NCBI GenBank assembly: GCA_963532425.1
Contig: CAUSKK010000004.1
Coordinates: forward strand, 83,705 to 147,704
Reading direction: 5' to 3'
Origin: CAUSKK01 sp963532425
GTDB lineage: Bacteria > Pseudomonadota > Gammaproteobacteria > Cardiobacteriales > Cardiobacteriaceae
DNA: 64,000 nucleotides
The position numbers and the translations under genes were made by a program. Below the pieces are notes generated by a model. That model was not told the DNA's origin. It searched no databases and saw only the letters and a program-made list of their open reading frames with translations. Positions 25,244 through 33,498 of this stretch are shown here, one piece after another (positions within the stretch are counted from its first letter, which is position 1; each line of letters begins with the position of its first letter).

Positions 25244-25613
25244 ATGGTGGTTGTTGCAAATAGACTTGGCTTTCCAGCTCGCTGCCATCGAGCAGGCGGG
25301 CATGGTAGGAGAGCACCACTCGCCCTGAGCTGTCCAAATCAATGAGGGCGCTCAGCAGCGTAACCCGAGGCTCCCAGCGACTGGCTGCATCCACTAGGGC
25401 CGCCGTCAAACGCAGCCGGCCGGCGGCATTCATGGGCGCATCCATCATCTCAAACAGCTGACTACCATAGTGGCGCCGCATCAACCGCGAGCCCAGAGCC
25501 GTGGTGAAAATATCCCGGAGACTCTGGCGAATATGGGCGAGACGGTCGGTGGTGTAGCGGCCGGTTTCCCGGTCCATGCCACGTTGGGCCAGAGCAGGAT
25601 TAGCCTTCATCAT
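25242..25613 (-). CDS. P2 gpW-like baseplate protein (gp25/lysozyme-like family)
   Basis: A 123-residue GPW/gp25 family protein with the family block LAHIRQSLRDIFTTALGSRLMRRHYGSQLF and a C-terminal LLDGSELESQVYL. It is a wedge component of the baseplate. The start overlaps the gpV stop as ATGA. It ends the leftward O-N-M-L-X-lysis-R-T-V-W operon; in P2 W is followed by J, which here lies on the other strand at 8.6 kb. Confidence 0.9.
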   Translation of the reverse strand: MMKANPALAQRGMDRETGRYTTDRLAHIRQSLRDIFTTALGSRLMRRHYGSQLFEMMDAPMNAAGRLRLTAALVDAASRWEPRVTLLSALIDLDSSGRVVLSYHARLLDGSELESQVYLQQPP

Positions 25614-26101
25614 TGCGGGCCTCCGCTCTGACCACCCCCAGGTTTAACGCCGCTGTGGCGGTGGGTGGCGCCAATATTGATGCCATTGTGAGTCAGGGAC
25701 TCGCTCTCCAAATTGATTTGGTCGATACATTTAATGGTGAGTCGGTGCCGCTGGCTGTCGTACTCGATTTTGCTGCCGTCGTTAAACTCGATTAAATCCA
25801 ACCAGCGGCGCTGGTCCTCCGGAATATCCGGGGCCGGCACCGCATCACACCAGAGCACGCCCACCACCACGGCGGTGTTGTAATCCCCCCCGGCCACCAG
25901 CAGTACCACCTGCATCTGTTCGCGCAGCGGAAACCAAGCCCGGAAGTTATGACTGACATAGGCCGGCACGGCCAGCCAGTTGGTTTCAAGGTCGCCGCTC
26001 TGGGCCCGGAATAGACGTTTCTCCCAGTCAATTTCTTTCACCGTGGCCAGCCGCAGTTGATTATGGGTCTGGCGCAGATGCTCATTAAAACCGTATTGCA
26101 T
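25610..26101 (-). CDS. P2 gpV-like baseplate spike protein
   Basis: A 163-residue spike protein. Family marks are RLATVKEIDWEKRLFRAQSGDLETNWL, the OB-fold region with FPLREQMQVVLLVAGGDYNTAVVVGVLW and the tail GINIGATHRHSGV, in which HRH supplies iron ligands at the spike tip as in P2 gpV. P2 gpV is about 211 residues, so the beta-helix is shorter here. It punctures the outer membrane on tail contraction. It overlaps neighbours by four bases on the T side. Confidence 0.92.
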   Translation of the reverse strand: MQYGFNEHLRQTHNQLRLATVKEIDWEKRLFRAQSGDLETNWLAVPAYVSHNFRAWFPLREQMQVVLLVAGGDYNTAVVVGVLWCDAVPAPDIPEDQRRWLDLIEFNDGSKIEYDSQRHRLTIKCIDQINLESESLTHNGINIGATHRHSGVKPGGGQSGGPQ

Positions 26102-28629
26102 CAGGCATATCCCAGATTGGATTGGTCAAAAAGTGCACTGTCGCGGCGACGGCGCTGTTCGCGTTCGCGACTGTCCAGCTCCTTGCGGACGGTAGCGGCC
26201 ACCAGTCGGGCCGTTTCTGGCGATGCGTCGCCCTTGATCTCCACCGTAATGTTGTTGGTGGTGTTGTGGTTACGACTTAGAGCCCGCACCGGCGGCCGGC
26301 GGCTTTCTTCAATTTGTATTGAGGCCTGGGCCGGTTTGCTCAGCTTCTGGGAGCCTGCCTCCAGACGATTGAGGGCCTGTACCGCCGGGTCATTGCTGAA
26401 GCGACGCATATATTCACGACCATTTATTCCCAAGGCTCCGGCCTTACGCATAATGGCGCTTTTGGCCAGGGCGGTTTGCTGGGCGTCATAGTTGCCCACA
26501 GCTGGACTGTCGCTACCGAAACCCAGCTTGGCTTTCAGTTCTTGGAATTTGTTCACCACGCCCTCAATGGTGCCACTGACTTTTGCCAGTATCCCTTCCC
26601 AGAGTGCATCCCAGACTCCCTGGACCGCTGCACAGGTACTATCCCAGGCCCCCTTCAGAAGGGCGCAGGTGCTGTCCCAAGCCTCGCGCATCCGTTCACT
26701 CATGCCCTCCCAGATGCCGGCCATCAGCTGGCAAATGGAATCCCAATTCTGGTAGAGCTGGTAGCCAATGGCAATCAGTGCCGCAATGCCAGCAATGGCC
26801 CCGGCCACCGGATTGGCCAGCAGAAAAGCCATGGCGTAGCGTAGAGCACCAAAGGCCGAAATCAGTGGCGACAGTACCAACATGATGCTGCCCAGGACCG
26901 CCGACAGAGCCACCACGCCGGCGCCCACATAGAGTAGCGTCCGCACCAGTTCACGATTGTTGTTGAGCCAAGGTTGTAGCGTGTCATTGACAAATCCTGA
27001 AGCGCTATTAGCCAGCTTTTTAAGGTCATCCTTGACCACATCGCCGACCGAACCCAGTGCCACATCAGCATAGGCCCCCAATGTTTCAATATGAGCCTGA
27101 AGTGTGTCGGTTACGATGCCCAAACGTTGGTCCAATGACGCCTGCTTCTCAATTTTGGCCATGGCCTCACGAATGCCAGAACCGCCCTTCTCGGCCAATA
27201 TCTGGGCCACCCGCATGCCCTGCTCACCAAATACCTCACGCAACACCAACGCAGCGCCTTTAGAGCCATGTCGGGTGGCTTGGATTTTGGCAATACCTGT
27301 CTGCAGCTCATCGGCAATGGTTTCCAGCGGCTTCAGCTCGCCCCGTTTGTCATAAAAATTAAACTTGACTCCGGCATTTTCCATAATGCCTCTGGCCTTG
27401 GCTTTGGTGCTGTCCTTCTTCGCCAGTTCCACCATCATGACGCCCTTATTGGTACGCTGCAGGAAGTTAGAAAAGGAGGTGCCAAAGGGTGAACCTTCTA
27501 GACCCTGGGCGGCTGCCATGCCCTGTATGGCGGCAATGCGTTTGTAGTGTTCGGCGCCGGTCAAACCCAGAGCCCTGACATTGGGCGCATAGTAGGTTTG
27601 TGAGTCCTGAATATTGGCGTCGGTGATGCCATAGGCTGTGGCCATGCGCTGCATATAGTCGGCGGCTTTCGGCAGCTCATGGTCTTTCAGGCCGTGGGCT
27701 TCCATCATCTTGGCGGCAATTTCCGCCGAGCGCTCAAAGCCTAGACCCAACACGGTGCCTAGGCCCGAAGCTGCTTCCAGACCGCCATTAAGAACCATGT
27801 CATCGGTGAAGCCCTGCCATTTGAGCATGGCAGCGGTGCGCATAAAGTCAGCGGTGGCACCGGGATACTTGGCTCCTAATTCGCTTGCCAGTTTGGCCAC
27901 CTCCTCGAAACGGCCAATATCGCCGGTGTTGGTCATCATGGTGGATTTCAGGGCGGCGGCGGCATTTTCCTGCTCCATAAACGTGGCTATCGGTTTCCTG
28001 AGCATTTGACCGCCACCATAGGCCACTGCCATGGCCGAACCGCCGGCCATGGCCAGATTGCCCGAAAGGGCCATGGTATTTTGGAAGCGGGCGCGGGCCG
28101 CATCCATCCTTTGCTGACGTTCACTGAGCCGCTGCAGTCGCCGAATCTGCTCCTCAATCTGGGCATTGGTGCGGCTGGCATTTTGGCCTAGACGCTGTTC
28201 TTCCTGAGCCAAATTGCGAGTGTTGATGCCGGCATCGCGTAGGCGTTGGGCCAAAGCACTAACTCGGGCCTGTTCCTGCTGGCGGGCGGAGTTGAGGTGC
28301 TGGGCACGGTTCTGCAGCCGGTCATAGAGATTGGCCAAGCGCTGGTAGGCAGCACTCTGACGGTTGGCTGCACTGGTGTTGGCCATGGCCTGCTGCAGAG
28401 ACTGCAGTCGTCGCTGGACCCGGGTCAGTTCTTGGCCGTGGTTGGCCAGCTGCTGGCGCCGGCGTTGCAGGGCGCGAATATCATTGAGTTGGCTGTTCAA
28501 TGTACGCAGGCGCTCGCGGGTACGGTCAAAATTGCGAATCAGCGTGCCATTCTGCTGACGGATTTGGGCAAAGGTGCGGCTAATCTGGTCAATGGCACGC
28601 AATCGCACCTGTAAATCTAGGGTAGCCAT
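26101..28629 (-). CDS. P2 gpT-like tape-measure protein
   Basis: An 842-residue protein with long coiled coils at the N-terminus (residues about 10-190, repeats of RxLQxL and QRL) and a hydrophobic central segment (about 590-640, VRTLLYVGAGVVALSAVLGSIMLVLSP and AYAMAFLLANPVAGAIAGIAALIAIG-like text), the organisation of tape-measure proteins that set tail length. The family core KSTMMTNTGDIGRFEEVAKLASELGAKYPG is present. In P2 the gene follows E/E'; here it is between V and R on the opposite strand from E/E', which must work in trans. Confidence 0.9.
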   Translation of the reverse strand: MATLDLQVRLRAIDQISRTFAQIRQQNGTLIRNFDRTRERLRTLNSQLNDIRALQRRRQQLANHGQELTRVQRRLQSLQQAMANTSAANRQSAAYQRLANLYDRLQNRAQHLNSARQQEQARVSALAQRLRDAGINTRNLAQEEQRLGQNASRTNAQIEEQIRRLQRLSERQQRMDAARARFQNTMALSGNLAMAGGSAMAVAYGGGQMLRKPIATFMEQENAAAALKSTMMTNTGDIGRFEEVAKLASELGAKYPGATADFMRTAAMLKWQGFTDDMVLNGGLEAASGLGTVLGLGFERSAEIAAKMMEAHGLKDHELPKAADYMQRMATAYGITDANIQDSQTYYAPNVRALGLTGAEHYKRIAAIQGMAAAQGLEGSPFGTSFSNFLQRTNKGVMMVELAKKDSTKAKARGIMENAGVKFNFYDKRGELKPLETIADELQTGIAKIQATRHGSKGAALVLREVFGEQGMRVAQILAEKGGSGIREAMAKIEKQASLDQRLGIVTDTLQAHIETLGAYADVALGSVGDVVKDDLKKLANSASGFVNDTLQPWLNNNRELVRTLLYVGAGVVALSAVLGSIMLVLSPLISAFGALRYAMAFLLANPVAGAIAGIAALIAIGYQLYQNWDSICQLMAGIWEGMSERMREAWDSTCALLKGAWDSTCAAVQGVWDALWEGILAKVSGTIEGVVNKFQELKAKLGFGSDSPAVGNYDAQQTALAKSAIMRKAGALGINGREYMRRFSNDPAVQALNRLEAGSQKLSKPAQASIQIEESRRPPVRALSRNHNTTNNITVEIKGDASPETARLVAATVRKELDSREREQRRRRDSALFDQSNLGYA

Positions 28630-29031
28630 CTAGGCCTCCAAATGCTGGGGTGGGCAAGCATGCAGCAGGGTGCCCTCGGCCGTTAGCTGTGGACTGAAGA
28701 CCTGGCTCAGGTCTTTGATTTTTACGATGACGTCATAGGTAGTGTTGTCGAGTCTGTCTAGCTCAAAGCTCAGCGCTTCGGCACCATGGCCGGGCTGCTG
28801 TTCGGACAGCCATTGCGCCACCAAAAACAACAGCGCCTCCGGGGCGCTGCGGTAATCACGGGCGAGAATTTCCAACTCATAGCTGACACTGAATTTATGG
28901 TTGCCGGCCTGCTCGGGATGTTCGTAGTGGTGGCGTACCCGGCCATTGCGGATACGCACCACCAAATCTTCAGGCTGTAAGTCTGGTAGCTGTTCCAGCA
29001 GCTGGGCACGCAGGCTATCAAGCGCTTGCAT
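28630..29031 (-). CDS. P2 gpR-like tail completion protein
   Basis: A 133-residue protein of the gpR family (P2 R is 155 residues). The pattern QALDSLRAQLLEQLPDLQPEDLVVRIRNGRVRHHYEHPEQAGNHKFSVSYELEILARDY has the helix plus beta start typical of this tail-terminator-associated protein. It overlaps the endolysin stop by one base and abuts the tape measure directly. Its P2 partner S is 23 kb away near gpU. Confidence 0.83.
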   Translation of the reverse strand: MQALDSLRAQLLEQLPDLQPEDLVVRIRNGRVRHHYEHPEQAGNHKFSVSYELEILARDYRSAPEALLFLVAQWLSEQQPGHGAEALSFELDRLDNTTYDVIVKIKDLSQVFSPQLTAEGTLLHACPPQHLEA

Positions 29032-29840
29032 CAGGCCACCTTATTTTTTTTGGTGAGCACCACATAGGCCGCCGCCAGAACGGTAATCACATTGCCCACC
29101 ACCGGTGCCCAGCTGTAGCCCTCTAGGAGCTTCAGGGCTGGATTGAGCTGTTCTGCCATTTCGGGGAGCAGAGCGACAATGGCCGGCAGGGCCGCAATCA
29201 AACCACCCTGGGCCCGGCGGGAATCCAGAATGGCACCCCAAAGGCTGAATTTACCCTGACCCTTGGCGGTGGGCTGGTTGATGGGCTCGGCATAGTCCCG
29301 CACCGGACTGTTGCCCAATCGGCGAGCCTCGATGCGACTGGCCACTCGACTCAGGCGAGCATGCCAGCCCCGGCCAAAATGACGCCAGGGGGCCAGGCGC
29401 TTGAGGAAGGCCAGGCGGGCGGCCATCAAAGCGGCCACCAGCTCCGGTAGGTTGGCATTGGCCTTGACGGCGGCCAGAGTCAGGGCGCCCAAATTACCAT
29501 CGGGGGTGGTACCCACCAGCTTCTGCAGAGTACTGACGGCCCGCACAACACCGGAATGGACGGCAAAATCCAATAGGGCATAGGCCAGACCACCGTCCAG
29601 CCGGGCCAGCTCCTCAAAGCGAATGGGTTTGGCGTACTGGATGCGGTAGATTTCCGCCGCCTGCTCACGGCTGAGATGGCGTACATCCAGCCGGGGCTCA
29701 TTGTTGGCATCGCACCAAGCGTTCAGAGTTTGCTGGGTAATGCCCATATTGGTGGGGCCACCGGAATCGCGGGGGTTGTTGCTGTAACCGCCCTCATCCA
29801 CAAAAATGGCCTGCAGAGCTTCACTTAGACTCATGGTCAT
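29031..29840 (-). CDS. Endolysin, glycoside hydrolase family 108 type, with C-terminal membrane segment
   Basis: Start at MTMSLSEALQ behind GGAG; the long open frame upstream overlaps the holin and is not used. The 269 residues begin with the muramidase signature VDEGGYSNNPRDSGGPTNMGIT, where Glu16 is the expected catalytic acid, then YALLDFAVHSGVVRAVSTLQ. The last 25 residues (WAPVVGNVITVLAAAYVVLTKK) form a likely transmembrane helix, unusual for a soluble endolysin and more like SAR or membrane-tethered lysins. It degrades peptidoglycan at the end of the lytic cycle and overlaps the holin gene by 20 bases. Confidence 0.87.
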   Translation of the reverse strand: MTMSLSEALQAIFVDEGGYSNNPRDSGGPTNMGITQQTLNAWCDANNEPRLDVRHLSREQAAEIYRIQYAKPIRFEELARLDGGLAYALLDFAVHSGVVRAVSTLQKLVGTTPDGNLGALTLAAVKANANLPELVAALMAARLAFLKRLAPWRHFGRGWHARLSRVASRIEARRLGNSPVRDYAEPINQPTAKGQGKFSLWGAILDSRRAQGGLIAALPAIVALLPEMAEQLNPALKLLEGYSWAPVVGNVITVLAAAYVVLTKKNKVA

Positions 29841-30261
29841 GGTTTTCTCCGACAGATTGTTCGGCATGGCGCCGATGGCGTAGCTGTTTGTAGTGGTCAT
29901 GTGCATCAATAAGTTCCTCGTAGATTTCAAGGGGAGTTTTGCTGCTGTAGCGCTCCAGGGTGTGGGAAATGACCCGCACCAAGAACCAGCCGGGCAGGCC
30001 GCAGACAAAATAAATTCCGCCAATAATCTGGCCGCGTATATCCCAAGGTAGGTGTAACGCGAGGTGGTAATGGCCAATGAGATAGGCACCCAGACTGGTG
30101 GAAAAAATCACTGTGCTAATCACAGCGCAGAACCATTCACGGCGGGATTTGGGTTGCGACATAAACATCACCACGATGGCTGCCGCCGTTGGACCAATTA
30201 AATAAATCAGTAATTTGTAAAGGACTGCACCAGCACTGGCGCTGCTAAGCGGTTCGGACAT
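29821..30261 (-). CDS. Probable holin-like membrane protein
   Basis: A 146-residue protein with three hydrophobic stretches: LYKLLIYLIGPTAAAIVVMFM (about 15-35), FCAVISTVIFSTSLGAYLI (about 45-63) and IIGGIYFVCGLPGWFLVRVI (about 80-99), followed by a charged C-terminal tail rich in His, Glu and Lys. It lies directly upstream of the endolysin and overlaps it, the usual place of a phage holin that releases the lysin. No direct family signature is certain. Confidence 0.7.
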   Translation of the reverse strand: MSEPLSSASAGAVLYKLLIYLIGPTAAAIVVMFMSQPKSRREWFCAVISTVIFSTSLGAYLIGHYHLALHLPWDIRGQIIGGIYFVCGLPGWFLVRVISHTLERYSSKTPLEIYEELIDAHDHYKQLRHRRHAEQSVGENHDHESK

Positions 30262-30264
30262 TGG

Positions 30265-30474
30265 TCAATCCCATAATTTAAGAAGGGGCCGAGGTTTGGC
30301 AGCCGTGGGCAGTGGCGGAAGAGAAAGTATCGCGCCGGCAGACAGGGTCAAGCTCGTCAGCAGGCCCACATTGAGACGCATCATCTCCTCGATGCCAACG
30401 GTGCTGGCGCGGGTGCGAAAGAGCACCGCATCCAGCGTTTCACCCTGCTGGGCGCTAGCTTGGTTGGCGCTCAT
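30265..30474 (-). CDS. P2 gpX-like small tail protein
   Basis: A 69-residue LysM-type tail protein X; P2 X is 67 residues. The pattern QQGETLDAVLFRTRASTVGIEEMMRLNVGL...GAILSLPPLP is the family one, with residues for the LysM fold (LDAVLFR, ILSLPPLP). Its start overlaps the gpL stop by four bases. It comes before the lysis genes, exactly as in P2. Confidence 0.9.
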   Translation of the reverse strand: MSANQASAQQGETLDAVLFRTRASTVGIEEMMRLNVGLLTSLTLSAGAILSLPPLPTAAKPRPLLKLWD

Positions 30475-30905
30475 ACCAGCGCCACCATGATGCGGGTTGA
30501 ACCCTTGAGCCGATGCAGCGCTTCACGCGACCGCTGCAGGGCCGTATTGATGCGCAGCTCCAAGGCGTAGTTGTGTTTCTCGCCGGCGGCGGTGGTGTCA
30601 ATGTCGCGGTACTGCTCCAACTCGTGGGCTTTGGCCCGCTGATAAACCGCCTGGCGGTAGCTGATGTGCAACCGCTCCGGCAGGGCGGCTGTGGTTTGTT
30701 GTTCACGCCAGCTGTCCAGTTCGGCCTGAATCAAAGCCGTGGCATTGCTCAGCATCGTGTGGGCCCGTTCGGCGCTCAGGGTGTCATCCACCCGGTAATA
30801 GTTGCGCCACTCCTCAACGCTGAGGGCCGGGTAGTAGTCATCGGGTTGAATTTGGTTAAGGCGCGCCTCTATGGGCGCGCGGCGATGGGGAATAAGTGCA
30901 CTCAT
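30471..30905 (-). CDS. P2 gpL-like head completion protein
   Basis: A 144-residue gpL family protein (P2 L is 169). Recognisable text: DYYPALSVEEWRNYYRVDDTLSAERAHTMLSNATALIQAELDSWR and LPERLHISYRQAVYQRAKAHELEQYRDIDTTAAGEKHNYALEL. It finishes the head before tail joining. It follows gpM after a 72-base gap that holds a CAAGCGCTTC variant of the host palindrome and precedes gpX with overlap. Confidence 0.9.
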   Translation of the reverse strand: MSALIPHRRAPIEARLNQIQPDDYYPALSVEEWRNYYRVDDTLSAERAHTMLSNATALIQAELDSWREQQTTAALPERLHISYRQAVYQRAKAHELEQYRDIDTTAAGEKHNYALELRINTALQRSREALHRLKGSTRIMVALV

Positions 30906-30977
30906 GATGTCGTCTCAACGATTAGGGCGTGATTGCGGCGACAGGAGGATGCAAGCGCTTCTCCCTGCCGCCACGCC

Positions 30978-31613
30978 TCACGCGGGCGAGGTTGATTTGG
31001 TCAGTTTGGCCAGGGTGGCCTTGGCGCCTACTTTGGGGTTGTAGTCGATGGCCCGATTCAGCCAGTCAATGGCCGCGCTGGGGTCGCTCTCCTGAAGCGC
31101 TTCGCCCAGGGCCCGATAGAGTTTGGCGCGGATTTCATCGACCATGTCGGCATCGGCCACCGCATCCACCACGCCCTGAAGCGCTTCGGCATCCAAGGCG
31201 CTGGGCTCCTTCAGAGCTGCGTCGGCGCAGAGTTCGGCGAATAGGGCCGGTAGGTCGCGGGCAAAGCCTTCGGGCGGCGGCAGACGGTGGCGCAGCAGAT
31301 AATGGCCAACCGCCAGACCACGTGTGTAGTCGCCCACGTCAAAGCACCAGGGCAACATCTGGCTCATCACCCGGTCGTCCTGGCCACCATCTGCCTGCAG
31401 AACTGCGTCGATGTGTCCATGCCATTCGGCCATAAGCTCGGCTTTTTTCTCATTGCGCTGTTGGTGGGACTGGATTTGTTTCAGGAGGCGTTTATGTTCA
31501 GCCAGCTGGGCCCAGAGCAGTTCGGCCCCGGCGGCCGGCCGAGGGGAGGTGCTGGGTGTGCTCATTTCCTCGGCCAATATGGCCTGACGGTGTTGGCGGG
31601 CAGGACTGGTCAT
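30978..31613 (-). CDS. P2 gpM-like terminase small (endonuclease) subunit
   Basis: A 211-residue protein; P2 M is 247. TSPARQHRQAILAEE at the start and WHGHIDAVLQADGGQDDRVMSQMLPWCFDVGDYTRGLAVGHYLLRH are typical of the family, which cuts phage DNA at cos ends with gpP. Two perfect GAAGCGCTTC copies lie inside it (31094 and 31178), half of those found in the whole prophage. It begins three bases after the capsid gene stop. Confidence 0.88.
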   Translation of the reverse strand: MTSPARQHRQAILAEEMSTPSTSPRPAAGAELLWAQLAEHKRLLKQIQSHQQRNEKKAELMAEWHGHIDAVLQADGGQDDRVMSQMLPWCFDVGDYTRGLAVGHYLLRHRLPPPEGFARDLPALFAELCADAALKEPSALDAEALQGVVDAVADADMVDEIRAKLYRALGEALQESDPSAAIDWLNRAIDYNPKVGAKATLAKLTKSTSPA

Positions 31614-31616
31614 GGC

Positions 31617-32633
31617 CTACTCCCAGCCGGAACCATCGGCCTTGGGCACTTTGATGCCCTCCACCAGACAGCAGGCGTCGTAATCCTCAACCACATAGGC
31701 CTCATTGACCGAGCGGTATTCCTCCACCCGGTTGCGCCGGGGTTCATCAATGAAAACCGTGCGGGTGGCGCCGCGCTGCACGTAGATAGAGAGGTTATTC
31801 AGCGGCGTAATCATGAAGGCGTCATCGGGGAAGAAGGGCACGGCCAGAGTGGGTAGACTGCCCAAGCGCAAATCCAGCAGCAGTCGGTTAAGCGCTTCGG
31901 TTTCTGTGGGCTTGTTGTCGCCATTGAGTTTGGCGAAGTATTTTTCCGCCAGCAGCTTACGGCCACTAATTACCACCAGCTCAGCGCCCCGGGCCCAGGG
32001 CTCAATCAGCTCGTTGCGGGCGTCAAAAACGGCGGCATCAATGTTGTGATAGTCCTGGCCACTCAAAGCACCAATTTTTTTGCCGCTCATCACTGCCGCT
32101 GGCTTATGGTCGCGCAGCTGCTGCAGCCAGCCCTTATTGACGTCCTGCAACAGGCTGTTGGTGGCCCGGTTGGTAGTGGCAGCTACGCTAGTGCCGTTGA
32201 AGCCGATACAAAGGCGGTCGCGGCCAATTTGTTTGTTCTGGGCGCTACGCAGCAGCCGCATGAAGTCTGGATTGTGGCGCCAGGAGTCCAACAAACTATA
32301 GGGCACATAGGTGTCATAGTTGGTCTGTTCGCAGCGATATCTATGGCCGGTGGAGGAGCTGATGTTTTGTGGCTGTCGTTCCTGGCCGGCGCTGGTATCC
32401 GTACGACCGGCCACGGTGCTGGAGGTGCCAACCATGACTTTTTCACCTTCCTGATTGTCCACCATCACCACATTGATTAGCCGGAGGAAGTCAGAACTTT
32501 CTTGGATTTTCTCCTCCAGACGCTGTTCCACCGCCGGTGCAATATGAAATTTCTGAGTGGCATCGCTCACTCCGTTTAGTTGGGCCTGTCGAGCCAAGAA
32601 ATCGTTAAAAAGTCTGCGGGTATCGTTATGCAT
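31617..32633 (-). CDS. P2 gpN-like major capsid protein
   Basis: A 338-residue HK97-fold capsid subunit, near P2 N (357). Landmarks are RRLFNDFLARQAQLNGVSDATQKFHIAPAVEQRLEEKIQES, VMVDNQEGEKVMVGTSSTVAGRTDT and the C-terminal SIYVQRGATRTVFIDEPRRNRVEEYRSVNEAYVVEDY. It is made after the scaffold gpO and is expected to be cleaved by it. The ribosome binding site is good. Confidence 0.95.
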   Translation of the reverse strand: MHNDTRRLFNDFLARQAQLNGVSDATQKFHIAPAVEQRLEEKIQESSDFLRLINVVMVDNQEGEKVMVGTSSTVAGRTDTSAGQERQPQNISSSTGHRYRCEQTNYDTYVPYSLLDSWRHNPDFMRLLRSAQNKQIGRDRLCIGFNGTSVAATTNRATNSLLQDVNKGWLQQLRDHKPAAVMSGKKIGALSGQDYHNIDAAVFDARNELIEPWARGAELVVISGRKLLAEKYFAKLNGDNKPTETEALNRLLLDLRLGSLPTLAVPFFPDDAFMITPLNNLSIYVQRGATRTVFIDEPRRNRVEEYRSVNEAYVVEDYDACCLVEGIKVPKADGSGWE

Positions 32634-32644
32634 GACAGCGCTCC

Positions 32645-33361
32645 CTAGTAGTCAATCTCATGGGCCGTCGCCGAACCGGTGGCCACCGGCCGGCCGCCCG
32701 GCTGGGGTTGCTGGGCCAGCAGGTCAAGGCGGCCTGTGAGCTGTTGTAGGGTCTGGCTGAGGATTTCCAGCTGGCTGGAAGTGGGGGTGGTGGTAGATGA
32801 TGGTGGCGGGGTGGCGGCAAATTGGGCGCTGAACAGGGTGATGAGCTGGTCGAGCTTTTGTTCCACTGGGTTGGCTGCGGTCGGCGCCGCCGGCGCCGTA
32901 CTCAGGGCTACGCTTTGCAGCTCACTGTAGCTGCTGTAGATTTCAGTGGTGCCGGGCTGACGAGAGCTGAAGGCCAGCCGGGAGGTTCCCAGGCTGGCCG
33001 GGCTGTCAGTAACGGCCAGACCCACCAGATAGGCCTCGCCGCTCTGGGCAAAATTGGTATCCATCTCGATGGAGCTGTAGAGCTTCTGGCCCTTGCTGGT
33101 GATGCGTTTTAGTTCTTCCAGTGGCTTGATTTTGGCCAGCAGCTGGATTTTACCTTCACTGTTTTTCTGCGTTGCCAGAGCCTCCACGTCGCCGAGGGCA
33201 GCAAAGTCGCTGTCAGGGTAAAGGCCCCGGATGTGTTCCATCCAGATGCGGGCATTGTATTTTTCGGGATTATAGTTTTTGGCCATCTGCTCCAGATGTA
33301 GGCCACTGATAACCCGACCGTCGGTGGTCGCTCCTTCGGTCGCCACAATGTGATAAGGCAT
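32645..33361 (-). CDS. P2 gpO-like capsid scaffold with serine protease domain
   Basis: A 238-residue protein, somewhat shorter than P2 O (284). The N-terminal protease half shows the expected catalytic residues: His in NARIWMEHIRG and Ser in TDSPASLGTSRL, with Asp in the intervening region. The C-terminal half is a helix with a Pro/Thr-rich linker, then SQLEILSQTLQQLTGRLDLL, the scaffold part. It starts an operon divergent from terminase gpP; TGGAG seven bases before the start is the ribosome binding site. Confidence 0.93.
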   Translation of the reverse strand: MPYHIVATEGATTDGRVISGLHLEQMAKNYNPEKYNARIWMEHIRGLYPDSDFAALGDVEALATQKNSEGKIQLLAKIKPLEELKRITSKGQKLYSSIEMDTNFAQSGEAYLVGLAVTDSPASLGTSRLAFSSRQPGTTEIYSSYSELQSVALSTAPAAPTAANPVEQKLDQLITLFSAQFAATPPPSSTTTPTSSQLEILSQTLQQLTGRLDLLAQQPQPGGRPVATGSATAHEIDY

Positions 33362-33498
33362 GTAATAACTCCATTTATTTGATTTTTGCGATTTTGCGCT
33401 GGCGGCCCTGCGGCCTCAATCTAAAAAAGTCCATAGATGCCCTAAATGGAGACAAATAGGCCCTATTGGTCGTGTTTTTGGAGCTAAATGGCGCAAAA
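33362..33498. promoter_or_regulatory. Divergent control region between scaffold and terminase operons
   Basis: This 137-base gap must hold the start sites of the two head operons. TAAATGGAGA at 33443 also occurs at 8540 before gpJ, and TAAATGGAG appears inverted at the gpO end where it serves as ribosome binding site. GCCCTA precedes two such blocks. A shared late promoter element is possible; no consensus promoter is clear. Confidence 0.35.

Noticed and set aside
29841..30089. N-terminal extension of the endolysin frame
   Set aside because: It lies inside the holin gene and lacks a ribosome binding site; the start at 29840 has GGAG.
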